In this document: one piece after another, positions 26,580 through 35,713 of the stretch
How positions within the stretch are numbered: the stretch's first letter is position 1
How the letters are laid out: every line of letters begins with the position of its first letter
Source of the DNA: Arthrobacter sp. 135MFCol5.1
GTDB taxonomy: Bacteria; Actinomycetota; Actinomycetes; Actinomycetales; Micrococcaceae
DNA: 64,000 nt
Assembly: GCF_000374865.1 (NCBI RefSeq)
Contig: NZ_KB895460.1
Span: forward strand, 1 to 64,000
Direction of reading: 5' to 3'
Notes under the pieces: model-generated
Told to the model about the DNA's origin: nothing
Database searches by the model: none
What the model saw: only the letters and a program-made list of their open reading frames with translations
Made by a program: the position numbers and the translations under genes

Positions 26580-27121
26580 CGCGGCTCCACCGCTCCTGCC
26601 GTCGGCATCCCGTCGAAGTCCCCGAAACCGTCGAACGGCGCAAGGTCGCCGAAGTCCGGGGCACGGACCGCCAGGGCGCTGATCCGTTCCCCGCCCAGCA
26701 TGGCGGCGGGTTCGATCAGCGACCACGGGTACAGGACGAAGGCCCGGGTGGCAGCACGGGGATGCGGGAGCGTCAGCGCCGGATCGTCACTGTGCAGGTC
26801 GCCATAGGTGATGATGTCGACGTCGAGCGTCCGCGGCCCCCAGCGGACCTCGCGGACGCGGAGGTGCTTGTTCTCCACCGCCTGGCAGTGCTCCAGCAGT
26901 TCCTGCGCACCCAGGCTGGTCTCCACGGTAATCACCATGTTCAGGAAGTCCGGCTGGCCGGACGGGCCGCCCACGGCTTTGGTCTGGACGATCGGGGAGA
27001 CAGCCAGGAGCCTGACTTCCGGCGGATCCACGAGGTCGGCCACGGCTTCGGTCAGGGTTTCATTCCGCTCGCCAAGGTTGCTGCCCAAGGCCAGCACGGC
27101 CTTGGTGTAGGCGCGGTTCAT
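26576..27121 (-). CDS. folK: HPPK, 6-hydroxymethyl-7,8-dihydropterin pyrophosphokinase
   Basis: The 181-residue enzyme transfers pyrophosphate from ATP to hydroxymethyldihydropterin for folate synthesis. Motifs are VLALGSNLGERNETL at the N-terminus, WGPRTLDVDIITYGD with the Mg-binding Asp pair, and LPHPRAATRAFVLYPW. It overlaps folB upstream and the DUF3180 gene downstream by four bases each. The last 20 residues are a Gly/Pro-rich extension. Confidence 0.96.
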   Translation of the reverse strand: MNRAYTKAVLALGSNLGERNETLTEAVADLVDPPEVRLLAVSPIVQTKAVGGPSGQPDFLNMVITVETSLGAQELLEHCQAVENKHLRVREVRWGPRTLDVDIITYGDLHSDDPALTLPHPRAATRAFVLYPWSLIEPAAMLGGERISALAVRAPDFGDLAPFDGFGDFDGMPTAGAVEPR

Positions 27122-27510
27122 GCCGGCTCCCCGGACAGGCCGCTGTCGGCCGGGACACGGCTCCGGTGGACGGTCACGGCGACGTCGCCAAAAGGCACTG
27201 CGATGGGAGCCTGGGGTTTGTGGACGGTGATGTCCACCGCCTGGAGCGGGAATTCGTCAAGCAGGCTCTCGGCAATCCGCACGGCCAACGCCTCGATGAG
27301 GTTCAGGGGTTCCCCGGCGATCCAGTCGGTAATACGCTGCGCCACCTCGCCGTAGTGCGCGGTGTCCCGGACGTCGTCTGACTCCGCTGCTGCGGCGAAG
27401 TCAAGATAGAGCACCGCGTCCACCACGAAAGGCTGGCCCTCGCGGCGCTCAAAATCAAACACGCCGTGATGACCGACGGCGGTCACGCCCGTCAGCGTAA
27501 TCCTGTCCAT
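27118..27510 (-). CDS. folB: Dihydroneopterin aldolase
   Basis: The 130-residue enzyme converts dihydroneopterin to hydroxymethyldihydropterin and glycolaldehyde. TAVGHHGVFDFERREGQPF at the N-terminus and DVRDTAHYGEVAQRI are typical, with ALAVRIAESLL and VHKPQAPI later. It starts 14 bp after folP and overlaps folK (ATGA). Confidence 0.95.
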   Translation of the reverse strand: MDRITLTGVTAVGHHGVFDFERREGQPFVVDAVLYLDFAAAAESDDVRDTAHYGEVAQRITDWIAGEPLNLIEALAVRIAESLLDEFPLQAVDITVHKPQAPIAVPFGDVAVTVHRSRVPADSGLSGEPA

Positions 27511-27524
27511 GGGGTCCCCCGGCC

Positions 27525-28463
27525 CTAGTGCGTCTTGGGTACGGCTTGTGGCGTGGGTACCGCTGCCATGCGGGCAGCGACCTTGACGGCGTCAAGGCTT
27601 GGCCCGACGTCGTGCACGCGGACTGCCCATGCGCCGCGCGAGGCGCTGATGGCGGTGATTGCCGCCGTGGCACCGTCCCGTTCCTCCGGAGCGGCGGACT
27701 TGCCGGCCACGGTGAGCAGCGTGCCCAGGAACCTCTTGCGGGAGGCCGCCACCAGGACCCGGTGGCCCAGGCTGTCCAGCTGGTCCAGGTTCTGCAGCAG
27801 CTCCCAGTTGTGGGCGTCGTTCTTGGCGAACCCCAGGCCGGGGTCCACGATGATCTGCTCGTGGCTGACTCCTGCGGCGTAGAGCTTGTCCCGCACCCCC
27901 GCCAGCTCGGCCACGACCTCGCCTGCCACGTCCGTGTACTCAGCGAGTGAATTCATGGTCCGGGCGTCCCCGCGGCGGTGCGTGAGGACGTAGGGGACCT
28001 TGGATGCTGCCACGAGCTCCGCCATCTCCGGTTCGATGGTCAGCCCGGAGACGTCATTGATGATGGCGGCGCCGGCCTTCAGGGCGGCGGCCGCAGTGGC
28101 GGCGTGGGTGGTGTCGATGCTGACCAGCGCACCGGCCTTCACGAGTGCTTCGATGACCGGCAGGACGCGCCGCTGCTCTTCTTCCGGCGTGACGTCCTCG
28201 GCACCGGGGCGGGTGGACTCCCCGCCGACGTCGATGATGTCCGCCCCTGCGTACAACATCCGCAGGCCGGCAGCGATGGCGGTGTCCGCGGTGGGGTGCT
28301 TTCCGCCGTCGCTGAAGGAATCCGGGGTGACGTTCAGGATCCCCATGACCAGTGTGCGGCCGGTGGGGAGGTCCTCGAAGCGGGCCGCCGGGCGGGGCTT
28401 GCGGAGGATGGGCAGCGGCGAGGTCGCGGGCCCCGTTCCGGGGGCTGCGGCTAGTGAATCCAT
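27525..28463 (-). CDS. folP: Dihydropteroate synthase
   Basis: The 312-residue enzyme condenses the pterin pyrophosphate with p-aminobenzoate and is the sulfonamide target. Signatures are TLVMGILNVTPDSFSDGG (about 34-51), IIDVGGESTRPGAE, and IIVDPGLGFAKN. The C-terminal VRVHDVGPSLDAVKVAARM completes the barrel. An N-terminal extension of about 30 Ala/Pro-rich residues precedes the core. It follows folE by 6 bp. Confidence 0.96.
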   Translation of the reverse strand: MDSLAAAPGTGPATSPLPILRKPRPAARFEDLPTGRTLVMGILNVTPDSFSDGGKHPTADTAIAAGLRMLYAGADIIDVGGESTRPGAEDVTPEEEQRRVLPVIEALVKAGALVSIDTTHAATAAAALKAGAAIINDVSGLTIEPEMAELVAASKVPYVLTHRRGDARTMNSLAEYTDVAGEVVAELAGVRDKLYAAGVSHEQIIVDPGLGFAKNDAHNWELLQNLDQLDSLGHRVLVAASRKRFLGTLLTVAGKSAAPEERDGATAAITAISASRGAWAVRVHDVGPSLDAVKVAARMAAVPTPQAVPKTH

Positions 28464-28469
28464 GGTTTG

Positions 28470-29114
28470 TTACCTTCCGAGGATGAGGCTCATGGCCTCG
28501 GCACGGGTGGCCGGGTCATGCAGCTGCCCGCGGACCGCACTGGTGACGGTCTTCGCTCCGGGCTTGCGGATGCCGCGCATCGACATGCACATGTGCTCGC
28601 ATTCGACAACGACGATCGCCCCGCGGGGCTTGAGGTAGCGGACCATCGCTTCGACGATCTCCGTGGTCAGCCGCTCCTGGACCTGCGGGCGGCGGGCGTA
28701 GATGTCCACCAGCCGGGCCAGCTTGCTCAACCCGGTGACCTTGCCGTCATGCGACGGGATGTAGCCAACGTGCGCCACCCCGTGGAATGGCACCAGGTGG
28801 TGCTCGCAGGTGGAATAGAACGGAATGTCCTTGACCAGGACGAGTTCCTCGTGGTCCAGGTCAAAGGTGGTGGACAGGACCTCGGCGGGGTCGTGGTGCA
28901 GCCCGGCGAACACCTCGGCGTACGCCTTCGCAACCCGTTTGGGGGTATCTACGAGCCCGCCGCGGTCCGGGTCCTCGCCGATGGCGAGGAGGATCTCGCG
29001 GACGGCCGCCTCGATCCGGGGCCGGTCCACTCTTTCATGTTTTGAGGACCGGTGACCGCCTTCCGCCAGGTGATCGGCGGAGGCGGAAACGTCGTCGTCG
29101 TCGAAGGAAGTCAC
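28470..29114 (-). CDS. folE: GTP cyclohydrolase I
   Basis: The 214-residue enzyme opens GTP to dihydroneopterin triphosphate, the entry step to folates. Zinc and active-site residues are in [20 protein letters not shown] and [18 protein letters not shown]. The first 25 residues are an acidic extension. It follows ftsH by 9 bp, the usual actinobacterial order. Confidence 0.96.
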   Translation of the reverse strand: MTSFDDDDVSASADHLAEGGHRSSKHERVDRPRIEAAVREILLAIGEDPDRGGLVDTPKRVAKAYAEVFAGLHHDPAEVLSTTFDLDHEELVLVKDIPFYSTCEHHLVPFHGVAHVGYIPSHDGKVTGLSKLARLVDIYARRPQVQERLTTEIVEAMVRYLKPRGAIVVVECEHMCMSMRGIRKPGAKTVTSAVRGQLHDPATRAEAMSLILGR

Positions 29115-29123
29115 AGGGAAAGC

Positions 29124-31187
29124 TTAGCCGCGAAGGGTGCCGGGCCCCGATTCGGGGGTGCCGCCATGAAACGGCGCATCCTCCGCAACACCTTGGGAAT
29201 GCGGCGGCTGGGCGTCCAGCGGCTCGTCCATCCGGGCCTTCTTCGCTTCCTCCTGGGCCTCGCGTTCTGCCCGCTCCAGGCGGCTCTCCACCGGACCCGC
29301 CATCTGCACGGGGCGGGTTTCCTTGGACAGCCACACCTCGCGGAAGTCACGCTTGCGGACGTCACGGAAGATGTCGGCGATCTCGGCCTGGTTCAGGGTT
29401 TCCCGCTCCAGCAGTTCCAGGGCCAGGATGTCCAGGATGTCCCGGTTTTCGGTGAGGATTTCGTACGCTTCGTCATGGGCCTGCTCAATCAGGCGGCGCA
29501 CTTCCTCATCCACGACGTACGCGATCTGGTCCGAGTAGTTGCGCTCGTGCCCGGCGTCGCGGCCCAGGAACGGCTCGCCGCCGCCCTGGCCCAGCCGGAC
29601 CGCGCCGACGCGTTCGCTCATGCCGTATTCGGTGACCATCTTCCGGGCGGTGCCGGTGGCCTTTTCGATGTCGTTGGAGGCGCCGGTGGACGGATCGTGG
29701 AACACGATCTCCTCGGCGACGCGCCCGCCCATGGCGTACGCCATCTGGTCCAGGAGTTCGTTGCGGGTCACGGAGTACTTGTCGTTGTCCGGCACCACCA
29801 TGGTGTAACCCAGGGCCCGTCCGCGCGGGAGGATGGTGATCTTGGTGACCGGCGCAGAGTTCCGCAGGGCCGCGGCAACCAGGGCGTGCCCGCCCTCGTG
29901 GTAGGCGGTGATCTTCCGCTCGTGTTCCTTCATGACGCGGCTGCGCTTCTGCGGGCCGGCCATGACGCGGTCGATGGCCTCGTCCAGGGCGCGGTCATCA
30001 ATCAGGTTCGCGTTGGAGCGGGCGGTAAGCAGGGCGGCCTCGTTGAGGACGTTCGCCAGGTCCGCACCGGTGTAACCCGGCGTCTTCTTGGCGACGGCCT
30101 TGAGGTCGACGCCCGGAGCCATCGGCTTGCCCTTGGCGTGGACCTTGAGGATCTGGTCGCGGCCGATCAGGTCGGGGGCCTCCACACCGATCTGGCGGTC
30201 GAAGCGGCCCGGACGCAGCAGTGCCGGGTCCAGGACGTCGGGCCGGTTGGTGGCGGCGATCAGGATGACGTTGGTCTTGACGTCGAAGCCGTCCATCTCC
30301 ACCAGCAGCTGGTTGAGGGTCTGCTCGCGTTCGTCGTTGCCGCCGCCAATGCCGGCGCCGCGGTGCCGGCCCACGGCGTCGATCTCGTCCACGAAGATGA
30401 TGGCGGGCGAGTTGGCCTTGGCCTGTTCAAAGAGGTCGCGGACGCGGGAGGCACCGACGCCGACGAACATTTCCACGAAGTCCGAGCCCGAGATGGAGAA
30501 GAAGGGGACGCCTGCCTCACCGGCCACTGCGCGGGCCAGCAGCGTCTTACCGGTGCCTGGCGGGCCGTAGAGCAGCACGCCCTTGGGGATCTTGGCGCCG
30601 ACGGCCTGGAACTTTGCGGGCTCCTGCAGGAATTCCTTGATTTCCTGCAGTTCCTCCACTGCCTCGTCGGAACCCGCGACATCGGCGAAGGTCACCTGCG
30701 GCATGTCCTTGCTGACCATCTTGGCCTTGGACTTGCCGAACTGCATGATCTTGGAGCCGCCGCCCTGCATCCGGGTCATCAGGAACCAGAACAGGGCGCC
30801 CAGGAGGATCACGGGGATCAGGAGCGAGAGCAGGCCGGAGAACCAGTTGCTCTCGATGGGCTGGTCTGTGAAGCCTTGGGCGGGCTTGGCGTCGGTGACA
30901 GCCTTCACCACATCCTGCGCGCGGGCGTCCACGAAGAAGAACTGCACGCTCTTGCCTTTGTCCTGCCCGTTCACCTGCAGGTTGTCCTTCAGCGTGAGGT
31001 CAACGCGGTTTTCGCCGTCGAAGATCTTGGCCTGCTCCACCTTGTTGCTGGAAAGCAGCTCCAGGCCCTTGTCCGTGTCGATCCGGGCTGCACCGCCGGG
31101 GGCGAGCGTTGCAAAAGCCACCAGGAGCAGACCGACCACAACGACGATCCAGATGCCCGGGCCTTTGAAGAAGTTCTTAGCTTTCAT
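29124..31187 (-). CDS. ftsH: ATP-dependent zinc metalloprotease FtsH
   Basis: The 687-residue membrane protease degrades misfolded membrane and regulatory proteins. Two transmembrane helices (about 13-30 and 112-130) flank an extracytoplasmic domain. The AAA module has Walker A GPPGTGKT near residue 210 and [11 protein letters not shown] as Walker B. The metalloprotease centre is [12 protein letters not shown] with the third ligand region further on. The C-terminal 70 residues are charged and Pro/Gly-rich. A 172-bp gap to the LacI-type gene probably holds its own promoter. Confidence 0.97.
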   Translation of the reverse strand: MKAKNFFKGPGIWIVVVVGLLLVAFATLAPGGAARIDTDKGLELLSSNKVEQAKIFDGENRVDLTLKDNLQVNGQDKGKSVQFFFVDARAQDVVKAVTDAKPAQGFTDQPIESNWFSGLLSLLIPVILLGALFWFLMTRMQGGGSKIMQFGKSKAKMVSKDMPQVTFADVAGSDEAVEELQEIKEFLQEPAKFQAVGAKIPKGVLLYGPPGTGKTLLARAVAGEAGVPFFSISGSDFVEMFVGVGASRVRDLFEQAKANSPAIIFVDEIDAVGRHRGAGIGGGNDEREQTLNQLLVEMDGFDVKTNVILIAATNRPDVLDPALLRPGRFDRQIGVEAPDLIGRDQILKVHAKGKPMAPGVDLKAVAKKTPGYTGADLANVLNEAALLTARSNANLIDDRALDEAIDRVMAGPQKRSRVMKEHERKITAYHEGGHALVAAALRNSAPVTKITILPRGRALGYTMVVPDNDKYSVTRNELLDQMAYAMGGRVAEEIVFHDPSTGASNDIEKATGTARKMVTEYGMSERVGAVRLGQGGGEPFLGRDAGHERNYSDQIAYVVDEEVRRLIEQAHDEAYEILTENRDILDILALELLERETLNQAEIADIFRDVRKRDFREVWLSKETRPVQMAGPVESRLERAEREAQEEAKKARMDEPLDAQPPHSQGVAEDAPFHGGTPESGPGTLRG

Positions 31188-31359
31188 CTGTTCGGGGGCT
31201 CGCCCCGTCCCTTCCGGTAGTGCTTCACGGCGAGTAGTCTGCGCGCGTGATGGTGCTGCGTCAGCTTCTAGCTATACACCGTCCGGAGTACATCACGCAT
31301 AGCGAAAAGCAAAAGTTCCCTGTGGGCGTAGCGGGCCCGGAAGTCAGGGAATGCCCCGG

Positions 31360-32433
31360 TCAGGGCTGTTCCGGCGGCGCTGCGACGGACCCGCGGGTTA
31401 CCAGCGGGCAGCCGAGGAGCACCGGGCCGGATGTTCCGCCGCGGGCGTCGGCGCCGGTTCTGGGGGCTTCGCCGGATTCGGCTTCGATGGCGTCGATCAG
31501 CCGGTCCGCCGCCCACGCACCCATTTCGTAGTGCGGGAGGGCCACGGTGCTCAGGCCGGGGTGGAGGCTGGCGGCAATCAGTTCCTGGTCATCGAAGCCG
31601 ACGACGGACAGGTCGCCCGGGATGGAGAGGCCCAGTTCCGCGGCCGCGCGGTAGGCGCCCATGGCCATGCGGTCGTTGTAGCAGAAAAGGCCCGACGGCG
31701 GGTGGCCGCTTCCCAGCATCCTGCGGGCGGCAGCGTATCCCCCGGCAGCATCGGACGACGCCGGCTCGACGGGGGCGGAGGAACCGTCCAGGCCCGCGCG
31801 GGTCAGCGTGTCCCGGAAACCCTGCAGCCGCCGGACGGTGGAGGGAACGTCCTCGGTGTTGTTGATGAACCCGATCCGGGTATGGCCCGCGGCAAGGAGG
31901 GCTTCCACCGCGGCGGCCGCACCGCCGTACTCGTCCGGGACCACTGCCGGAAAACTGTCATCCGCTGTGACGGCATCCACCAGCACCGAAGGGACCTTGC
32001 CGAGGTTGGCGGGCGCCTGCAGGTACCGGTGGTACATGGTGGCGTAGAGGATGCCGTCAACCTGCCGCTCCAGCAGGGACTCCACGTCGGTTTCACGGGA
32101 GCCGTGGTCCGCCGAGCCCGCAGTGTTGATGATCATCAGGGTGTAGCCCCGGGCGCGGGCCGCTTCATCGGCGCCGAGGATGATGCGGCCGGCATGCGGC
32201 GTGGTGGCCACATCCTCGCTGACCAGGCCCAGCACGCCTGACTTGCGGCTGCGGAGGGCCCGGGCCAGCCGGTTGGGCCCGTACCCCAGCCGGGCCGCCG
32301 TCGACTTCACTTTTTCGCGGGTTTCGGGGCTGACGCGGGCGTATGGCGCGTCATTGAGGACATGGGAGACGGTGGTGGCGGACACCCCTGCCGCGCGGGC
32401 CACGTCCCTGATGCCAACGTTCCTGCTACCCAC
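31360..32433 (-). CDS. LacI-family transcriptional regulator
   Basis: The 357-residue protein has the LacI helix-turn-helix and hinge: NVGIRDVARAAGVSATTVSH, then RLGYGPNRLARALRSRKS at residues 48-65. A periplasmic-binding-protein-like sensor domain follows, with SVVGFDDQELIAASLHPGL. It likely senses a sugar or nucleoside. It lies on the same strand between hpt and ftsH, which are usually adjacent. No target transport or sugar genes are beside it, so the regulon is unclear. GTG start. Confidence 0.92.
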   Translation of the reverse strand: MGSRNVGIRDVARAAGVSATTVSHVLNDAPYARVSPETREKVKSTAARLGYGPNRLARALRSRKSGVLGLVSEDVATTPHAGRIILGADEAARARGYTLMIINTAGSADHGSRETDVESLLERQVDGILYATMYHRYLQAPANLGKVPSVLVDAVTADDSFPAVVPDEYGGAAAAVEALLAAGHTRIGFINNTEDVPSTVRRLQGFRDTLTRAGLDGSSAPVEPASSDAAGGYAAARRMLGSGHPPSGLFCYNDRMAMGAYRAAAELGLSIPGDLSVVGFDDQELIAASLHPGLSTVALPHYEMGAWAADRLIDAIEAESGEAPRTGADARGGTSGPVLLGCPLVTRGSVAAPPEQP

Positions 32434-32474
32434 GGTGGTGGCCCTGGGCAGCAGGGGCTGCTGTCGCGGGCAGC

Positions 32475-33026
32475 TTATTCGTAGACGTGCGGGGCGAGGG
32501 TGCCCACGAAGTCCAGGTTGCGGTACTTTTCGGCGTAGTCCAGGCCGTAGCCCACCACGAATTCGTTGGGGATGTCGTAGCCAACGTACTTGACGTCGAT
32601 CTCCACCTTGGCGGCGGTGGGCTTGCGGAAGGCGGTGCAGATCTCCACCGAGGCGGTGCCGCGGGATTCCAGGTTGGTCTTCAGCCAGGACAAGGTGAGG
32701 CCGGAATCGATGATGTCCTCGACGATCAGCACGTCCTTGCCCATCAGGTCGGTGTCCAGGTCCTTCAGGATCCGCACCACGCCGGAGGACTGCGTCCCGG
32801 AGCCGTAGGAAGACACCGCCATCCAGTCCATGGACACGTGGCTGTGCAGGGCCCGGGCCAGGTCCGCCATGACCATCACGGCACCCTTGAGGACACCGAC
32901 AACGAGGATCTCGCGCCCTTCATAGTCCTTGTCGATCTGCGCGGCGAGTTCGGTGATCCGCTGCTGGATCTGTTCCTTGGTGTAGAGAACGTGCTTGAGG
33001 TCTGCCTGGACGTCGTTTGAATCCAC
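32475..33026 (-). CDS. hpt: Hypoxanthine phosphoribosyltransferase
   Basis: The 183-residue purine-salvage enzyme has the PRPP-binding loop KDVLIVEDIIDSGLTLSWL (about 98-116). Upstream it has ILVVGVLKGAVMVMADL, and VVGYGLDYAEKYRNLDFVG near the C-terminus. The GTG at 33026 was preferred because GGAG lies six bases before it; a TTG one codon upstream is possible. It sits between tilS and the LacI-type gene. Confidence 0.95.
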   Translation of the reverse strand: MDSNDVQADLKHVLYTKEQIQQRITELAAQIDKDYEGREILVVGVLKGAVMVMADLARALHSHVSMDWMAVSSYGSGTQSSGVVRILKDLDTDLMGKDVLIVEDIIDSGLTLSWLKTNLESRGTASVEICTAFRKPTAAKVEIDVKYVGYDIPNEFVVGYGLDYAEKYRNLDFVGTLAPHVYE

Positions 33027-33056
33027 CAATGGCTCCTGTTTAGATGCGGGGTGCGA

Positions 33057-34214
33057 CTATTTTTCGGGCGGTTTTTGAGGCCGGAATACTAGCTTCCCAC
33101 AGCGCGCCCGTTCACGGGGAACGGAAGCGGCGCCTCCCGGGCTGCCGGCACCGGCAGGCCGTTCCAGTTGCGCCAGCGACAACCGGTACACGCTCACGCC
33201 GCCCGGAAGCTCCACCGGGCCTGCGGAACCCTGCCGCCGGAGCAGCGCTTCCGCCGCCAAAAGGCGCTGGTAGCCGGGCTGCTGGCCGCCGGCGTCGGCC
33301 GCTGCCTTGGCAATCACGCGGAACCTGATGGCTGGGGCCAAAGCCCCCAGCGCCTCCTCCGGCAGGCTGAGGTCCGTGCCGTACCGCTCCACGAGGGAGG
33401 CATAGGTGCTTTCCGCCACATCCTCGAGGTAGTCCGCGTCCAGCTGCAGGATCGCGGCGGTGCGGGCCAGGGACTCGGCCACTCCCGGACCCAGCTTTTG
33501 CTCAAGGTGCGGGAGCACTTCCACCCTGGTGCGCGAGCGGGCGAAGGCAGGGTCGGTGTTGGTGGGGTCGTGCCAGGGTTCCAGCTCCTCGACGGCGCAG
33601 ATCTCCTCCGTATCTGCCCGGCGCAGCCCCAGGAACGGGCGCAGCAGCACGCTGTGTCCGGTTCCTGCGCGGGCGGGCCGCATGCCGGCGAGGGACCGCG
33701 TTCCGGAGCCGCGGGCCAGGCCCAGCAGCACCTGTTCGGCCTGGTCGTCGAGGGTGTGTCCCAGGAGGATGGCGCCGGCGCCCTGCTGGTCCGCTGCAGC
33801 CTCCAGCGCGGCGTGCCGGGCCTCGCGGGCCGCAGCTTCGGGGCCCATGCCGGCCGCCGAGACCGTGACGGTGCGGATTTCGACAGGATCGAGGCCCAGC
33901 TCCCGCAGGGCTTCAGCGGTGCGGGCGGCAACCTGGACGGACCCTGCCTGCAGCTGGTGGTCCACCACCACGGCGCCCACGGCCAGCGGGTGGCCGTCAA
34001 CGTGGCCGCGCCGGGCGAAGTAGGCGGCCACCGCGGCGAGTGCCAGGGAGTCGGGCCCGCCGCTGCATGCCACGGTGATACGGCGGGGATAGCCGGCGTC
34101 GGCGAGCGCTTTTTGCAGCATTTTGCGAGCAGTGCCGACGACGGGGGCGAGCCTGCCGGGACGGCGCCGTCCGCTGCGGCGCGGGGTTGGGCCGGTGGAA
34201 GGATTCTCAGGCAT
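33057..34214 (-). CDS. tilS: tRNA(Ile)-lysidine synthetase
   Basis: The 385-residue enzyme places lysidine on C34 of tRNA-Ile. The PP-loop ATP motif is TVACSGGPDSLALAAVA (about residues 44-60). GHTLDDQAEQVLLGLARG and RPFLGLRRADTEEIC follow, with the TilS-specific region after residue 270. An ATG at 34214 was chosen; the frame continues to a TTG at 34244 directly after the upstream stop codon, so the true start is uncertain by ten residues. Neighbours hpt and the zinc protease give the standard order. Confidence 0.94.
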   Translation of the reverse strand: MPENPSTGPTPRRSGRRRPGRLAPVVGTARKMLQKALADAGYPRRITVACSGGPDSLALAAVAAYFARRGHVDGHPLAVGAVVVDHQLQAGSVQVAARTAEALRELGLDPVEIRTVTVSAAGMGPEAAAREARHAALEAAADQQGAGAILLGHTLDDQAEQVLLGLARGSGTRSLAGMRPARAGTGHSVLLRPFLGLRRADTEEICAVEELEPWHDPTNTDPAFARSRTRVEVLPHLEQKLGPGVAESLARTAAILQLDADYLEDVAESTYASLVERYGTDLSLPEEALGALAPAIRFRVIAKAAADAGGQQPGYQRLLAAEALLRRQGSAGPVELPGGVSVYRLSLAQLERPAGAGSPGGAASVPRERARCGKLVFRPQKPPEK

Positions 34215-34244
34215 GGGCGGGTGGTGCGGCTGGGCGTCCGGCAA

Positions 34245-35375
34245 TCAGAGGCCCATCCGGTCAATCCACAGCTTGGCGTCGTGGATCTCCGGCTCCGTGG
34301 GCAAGTGGTCCACCGACTCCCAGACCCTGTTGAAGCCCTCCATGCCGGCCACGTCCACCACCGCGCGGACAAAGCGGGCGCCATCGGAGTACTGGCGCAT
34401 TTTCGCGTCCAGGCCCAGGAGGCTGCGGATGAACTTTTCGATCACGCCGCGGTCCTTGCCGCGGTCGTTGAACCGCTGCCGGATGGTCTTCACGGAGGGG
34501 ACGATGCTGGCGTCAACGGCGTCCATCACCACGTTGGCGTGCCCTTCGAGGAGGCTCATCACCGCGGTGAGGTGGGAGATGGCGGCCTTCTCTTCGGGGT
34601 CCTGCAGCAGGTCCAGGATGGCGCCCCGGCCGGGCGTGTTTCCGGTGGCGGAACGGTCCTTCAACGAACGGGCAGCGGCGGAGGCGCGCTCCATCAGGGA
34701 ATCGACGTTCCCCAGCAGGTGGCCGCTGAGTTCATCGATCTGTTCGAGCATGTGGTGGCGCAGCCAAGGTGCCGCGGCGAACTGGACCCGGTGGGTCTGC
34801 TCGTGCAGGCACACCCAGAGCCTGAAGTCCTCCGGCGCGACGTTGAGTTCACGCTCCACCGAGACGATGTTCGGTGCCACGAGCAGGAGCCGGCCGGCAG
34901 CAGGCGCACTGGAGTTCTCGGCCAGGGCCGCGAAGGGATCGTACTGGCCCAGCACCTTGCTGGAGAGGAAGGCGAGCACGGCGCCGAGCTGGCCGCCGGT
35001 GATGGCGCCGCTGACGCTGGCCGCGGAGGGGCTCAGGGTGCCGCGGCGGCTGTCCAGCATCTTCTGCATGGCGGGCTTGAGCATCACCGCGAAGCTCTGG
35101 GTGTTGGCCTTGGCCCAGGATGCCCGGTCCACCACCAGCACGGAGGAGTCCCGCAGGTCCCGCGCGGCTTCCAGGCCGGTGATGTCGTGGACATGCGGGA
35201 CGGATGCGTCGGCGAGCCGGCGGAGGCTGTCCACCGCCTCGCCAATGGCCTTTTCATCCAGCACCGGGCCGGCCGGAGCCAGCCTCGCCGCCGCGGAAGC
35301 AGCGAGGTCCCAGTTGATCAGGGACTGGGCCGTTGGGGACAGCGTCGGTGCGGACTCGCGCGCGGTGGACTCCAT
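34245..35375 (-). CDS. Zinc-dependent metalloprotease, DUF2342 family
   Basis: The 376-residue protein carries a zinc motif HEQTHRVQF (LWVCLHEQTHRVQF, about residues 195-208). The surrounding DUF2342 region was earlier described as coenzyme F420 biosynthesis-associated. The family is usual between dacB and tilS in actinobacteria. No signal peptide is visible. The substrate is unknown. The ATG at 35375 avoids a 25-residue extension that would cross the palindrome upstream. Confidence 0.88.
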   Translation of the reverse strand: MESTARESAPTLSPTAQSLINWDLAASAAARLAPAGPVLDEKAIGEAVDSLRRLADASVPHVHDITGLEAARDLRDSSVLVVDRASWAKANTQSFAVMLKPAMQKMLDSRRGTLSPSAASVSGAITGGQLGAVLAFLSSKVLGQYDPFAALAENSSAPAAGRLLLVAPNIVSVERELNVAPEDFRLWVCLHEQTHRVQFAAAPWLRHHMLEQIDELSGHLLGNVDSLMERASAAARSLKDRSATGNTPGRGAILDLLQDPEEKAAISHLTAVMSLLEGHANVVMDAVDASIVPSVKTIRQRFNDRGKDRGVIEKFIRSLLGLDAKMRQYSDGARFVRAVVDVAGMEGFNRVWESVDHLPTEPEIHDAKLWIDRMGL

Positions 35376-35413
35376 GGTCCCATCAGAACACAGCGCGCCG
35401 GACAACGTCCTTA

Positions 35414-35435
35414 AAGTTCGCTGACCGGCGAACTT
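35414..35435. promoter_or_regulatory. 22-bp palindrome upstream of the zinc protease gene
   Basis: AAGTTCGC-N6-GCGAACTT has perfect 8-bp arms. It lies 39-60 bp before the protease ATG, where an operator or RNA hairpin would act. It resembles a ClgR site (CGC-N5-GCG) but the spacer is six, and it is inverted relative to the SOS box half-sites. The cognate factor is unknown. Confidence 0.45.
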
Positions 35436-35527
35436 CCACAGCCACCGCACAGGGCGTCGAAAGCGGCGGCCCAGCCGGCCCGGCCATCGTTGGGGTACAG
35501 GCCAAGAACCCTCAGAAGGAGGCCGCC

Positions 35528-35713
35528 ATGATCCCCTACCGCCCCATCCCTCCCCTGGCCGCAGGCCCGCGCAAGGGCTGGGCGTCGGTGCTTGCCGCCG
35601 TCGTCATGGCCGCATTGGGCGTGCAGCCGCAGCAGGTCAGCGGCAGCCGCACCCGGCCAGCACCGTGGCCGCACGGTCCAGCGCCTGCTTGTTCCCTGCC
35701 GCCCCCGGCGTGA
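35528..35713 (+). CDS. Possible small protein, antisense to the dacB 3' end
   Basis: A 61-residue frame starting MIPYRPIPPLAAGPRKG has AAGGAGG six bases before its ATG, the best Shine-Dalgarno in this interval. A short hydrophobic stretch (WASVLAAVVMAALGV) could be a signal or membrane segment, followed by a basic, Pro-rich tail. The last 77 bp are antisense to dacB, whose reading frame is well supported. It could be a real small protein, or the ribosome site may be coincidental. Confidence 0.3.
   Translation: MIPYRPIPPLAAGPRKGWASVLAAVVMAALGVQPQQVSGSRTRPAPWPHGPAPACSLPPPA

Noticed and set aside
29052..31220. 722-codon frame antisense to ftsH
   Set aside because: Composition artefact; FtsH motifs are complete on the other strand.
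33168..35414. 748-codon plus-strand frame across tilS and the DUF2342 gene
   Set aside because: Antisense shadow; both minus-strand genes have clear catalytic motifs.
35414..35435. ClgR or SOS-box operator
   Set aside because: Spacer is six rather than five for ClgR, and the CGAAC/GTTCG halves are inverted relative to an SOS box; kept only as an unassigned palindrome.
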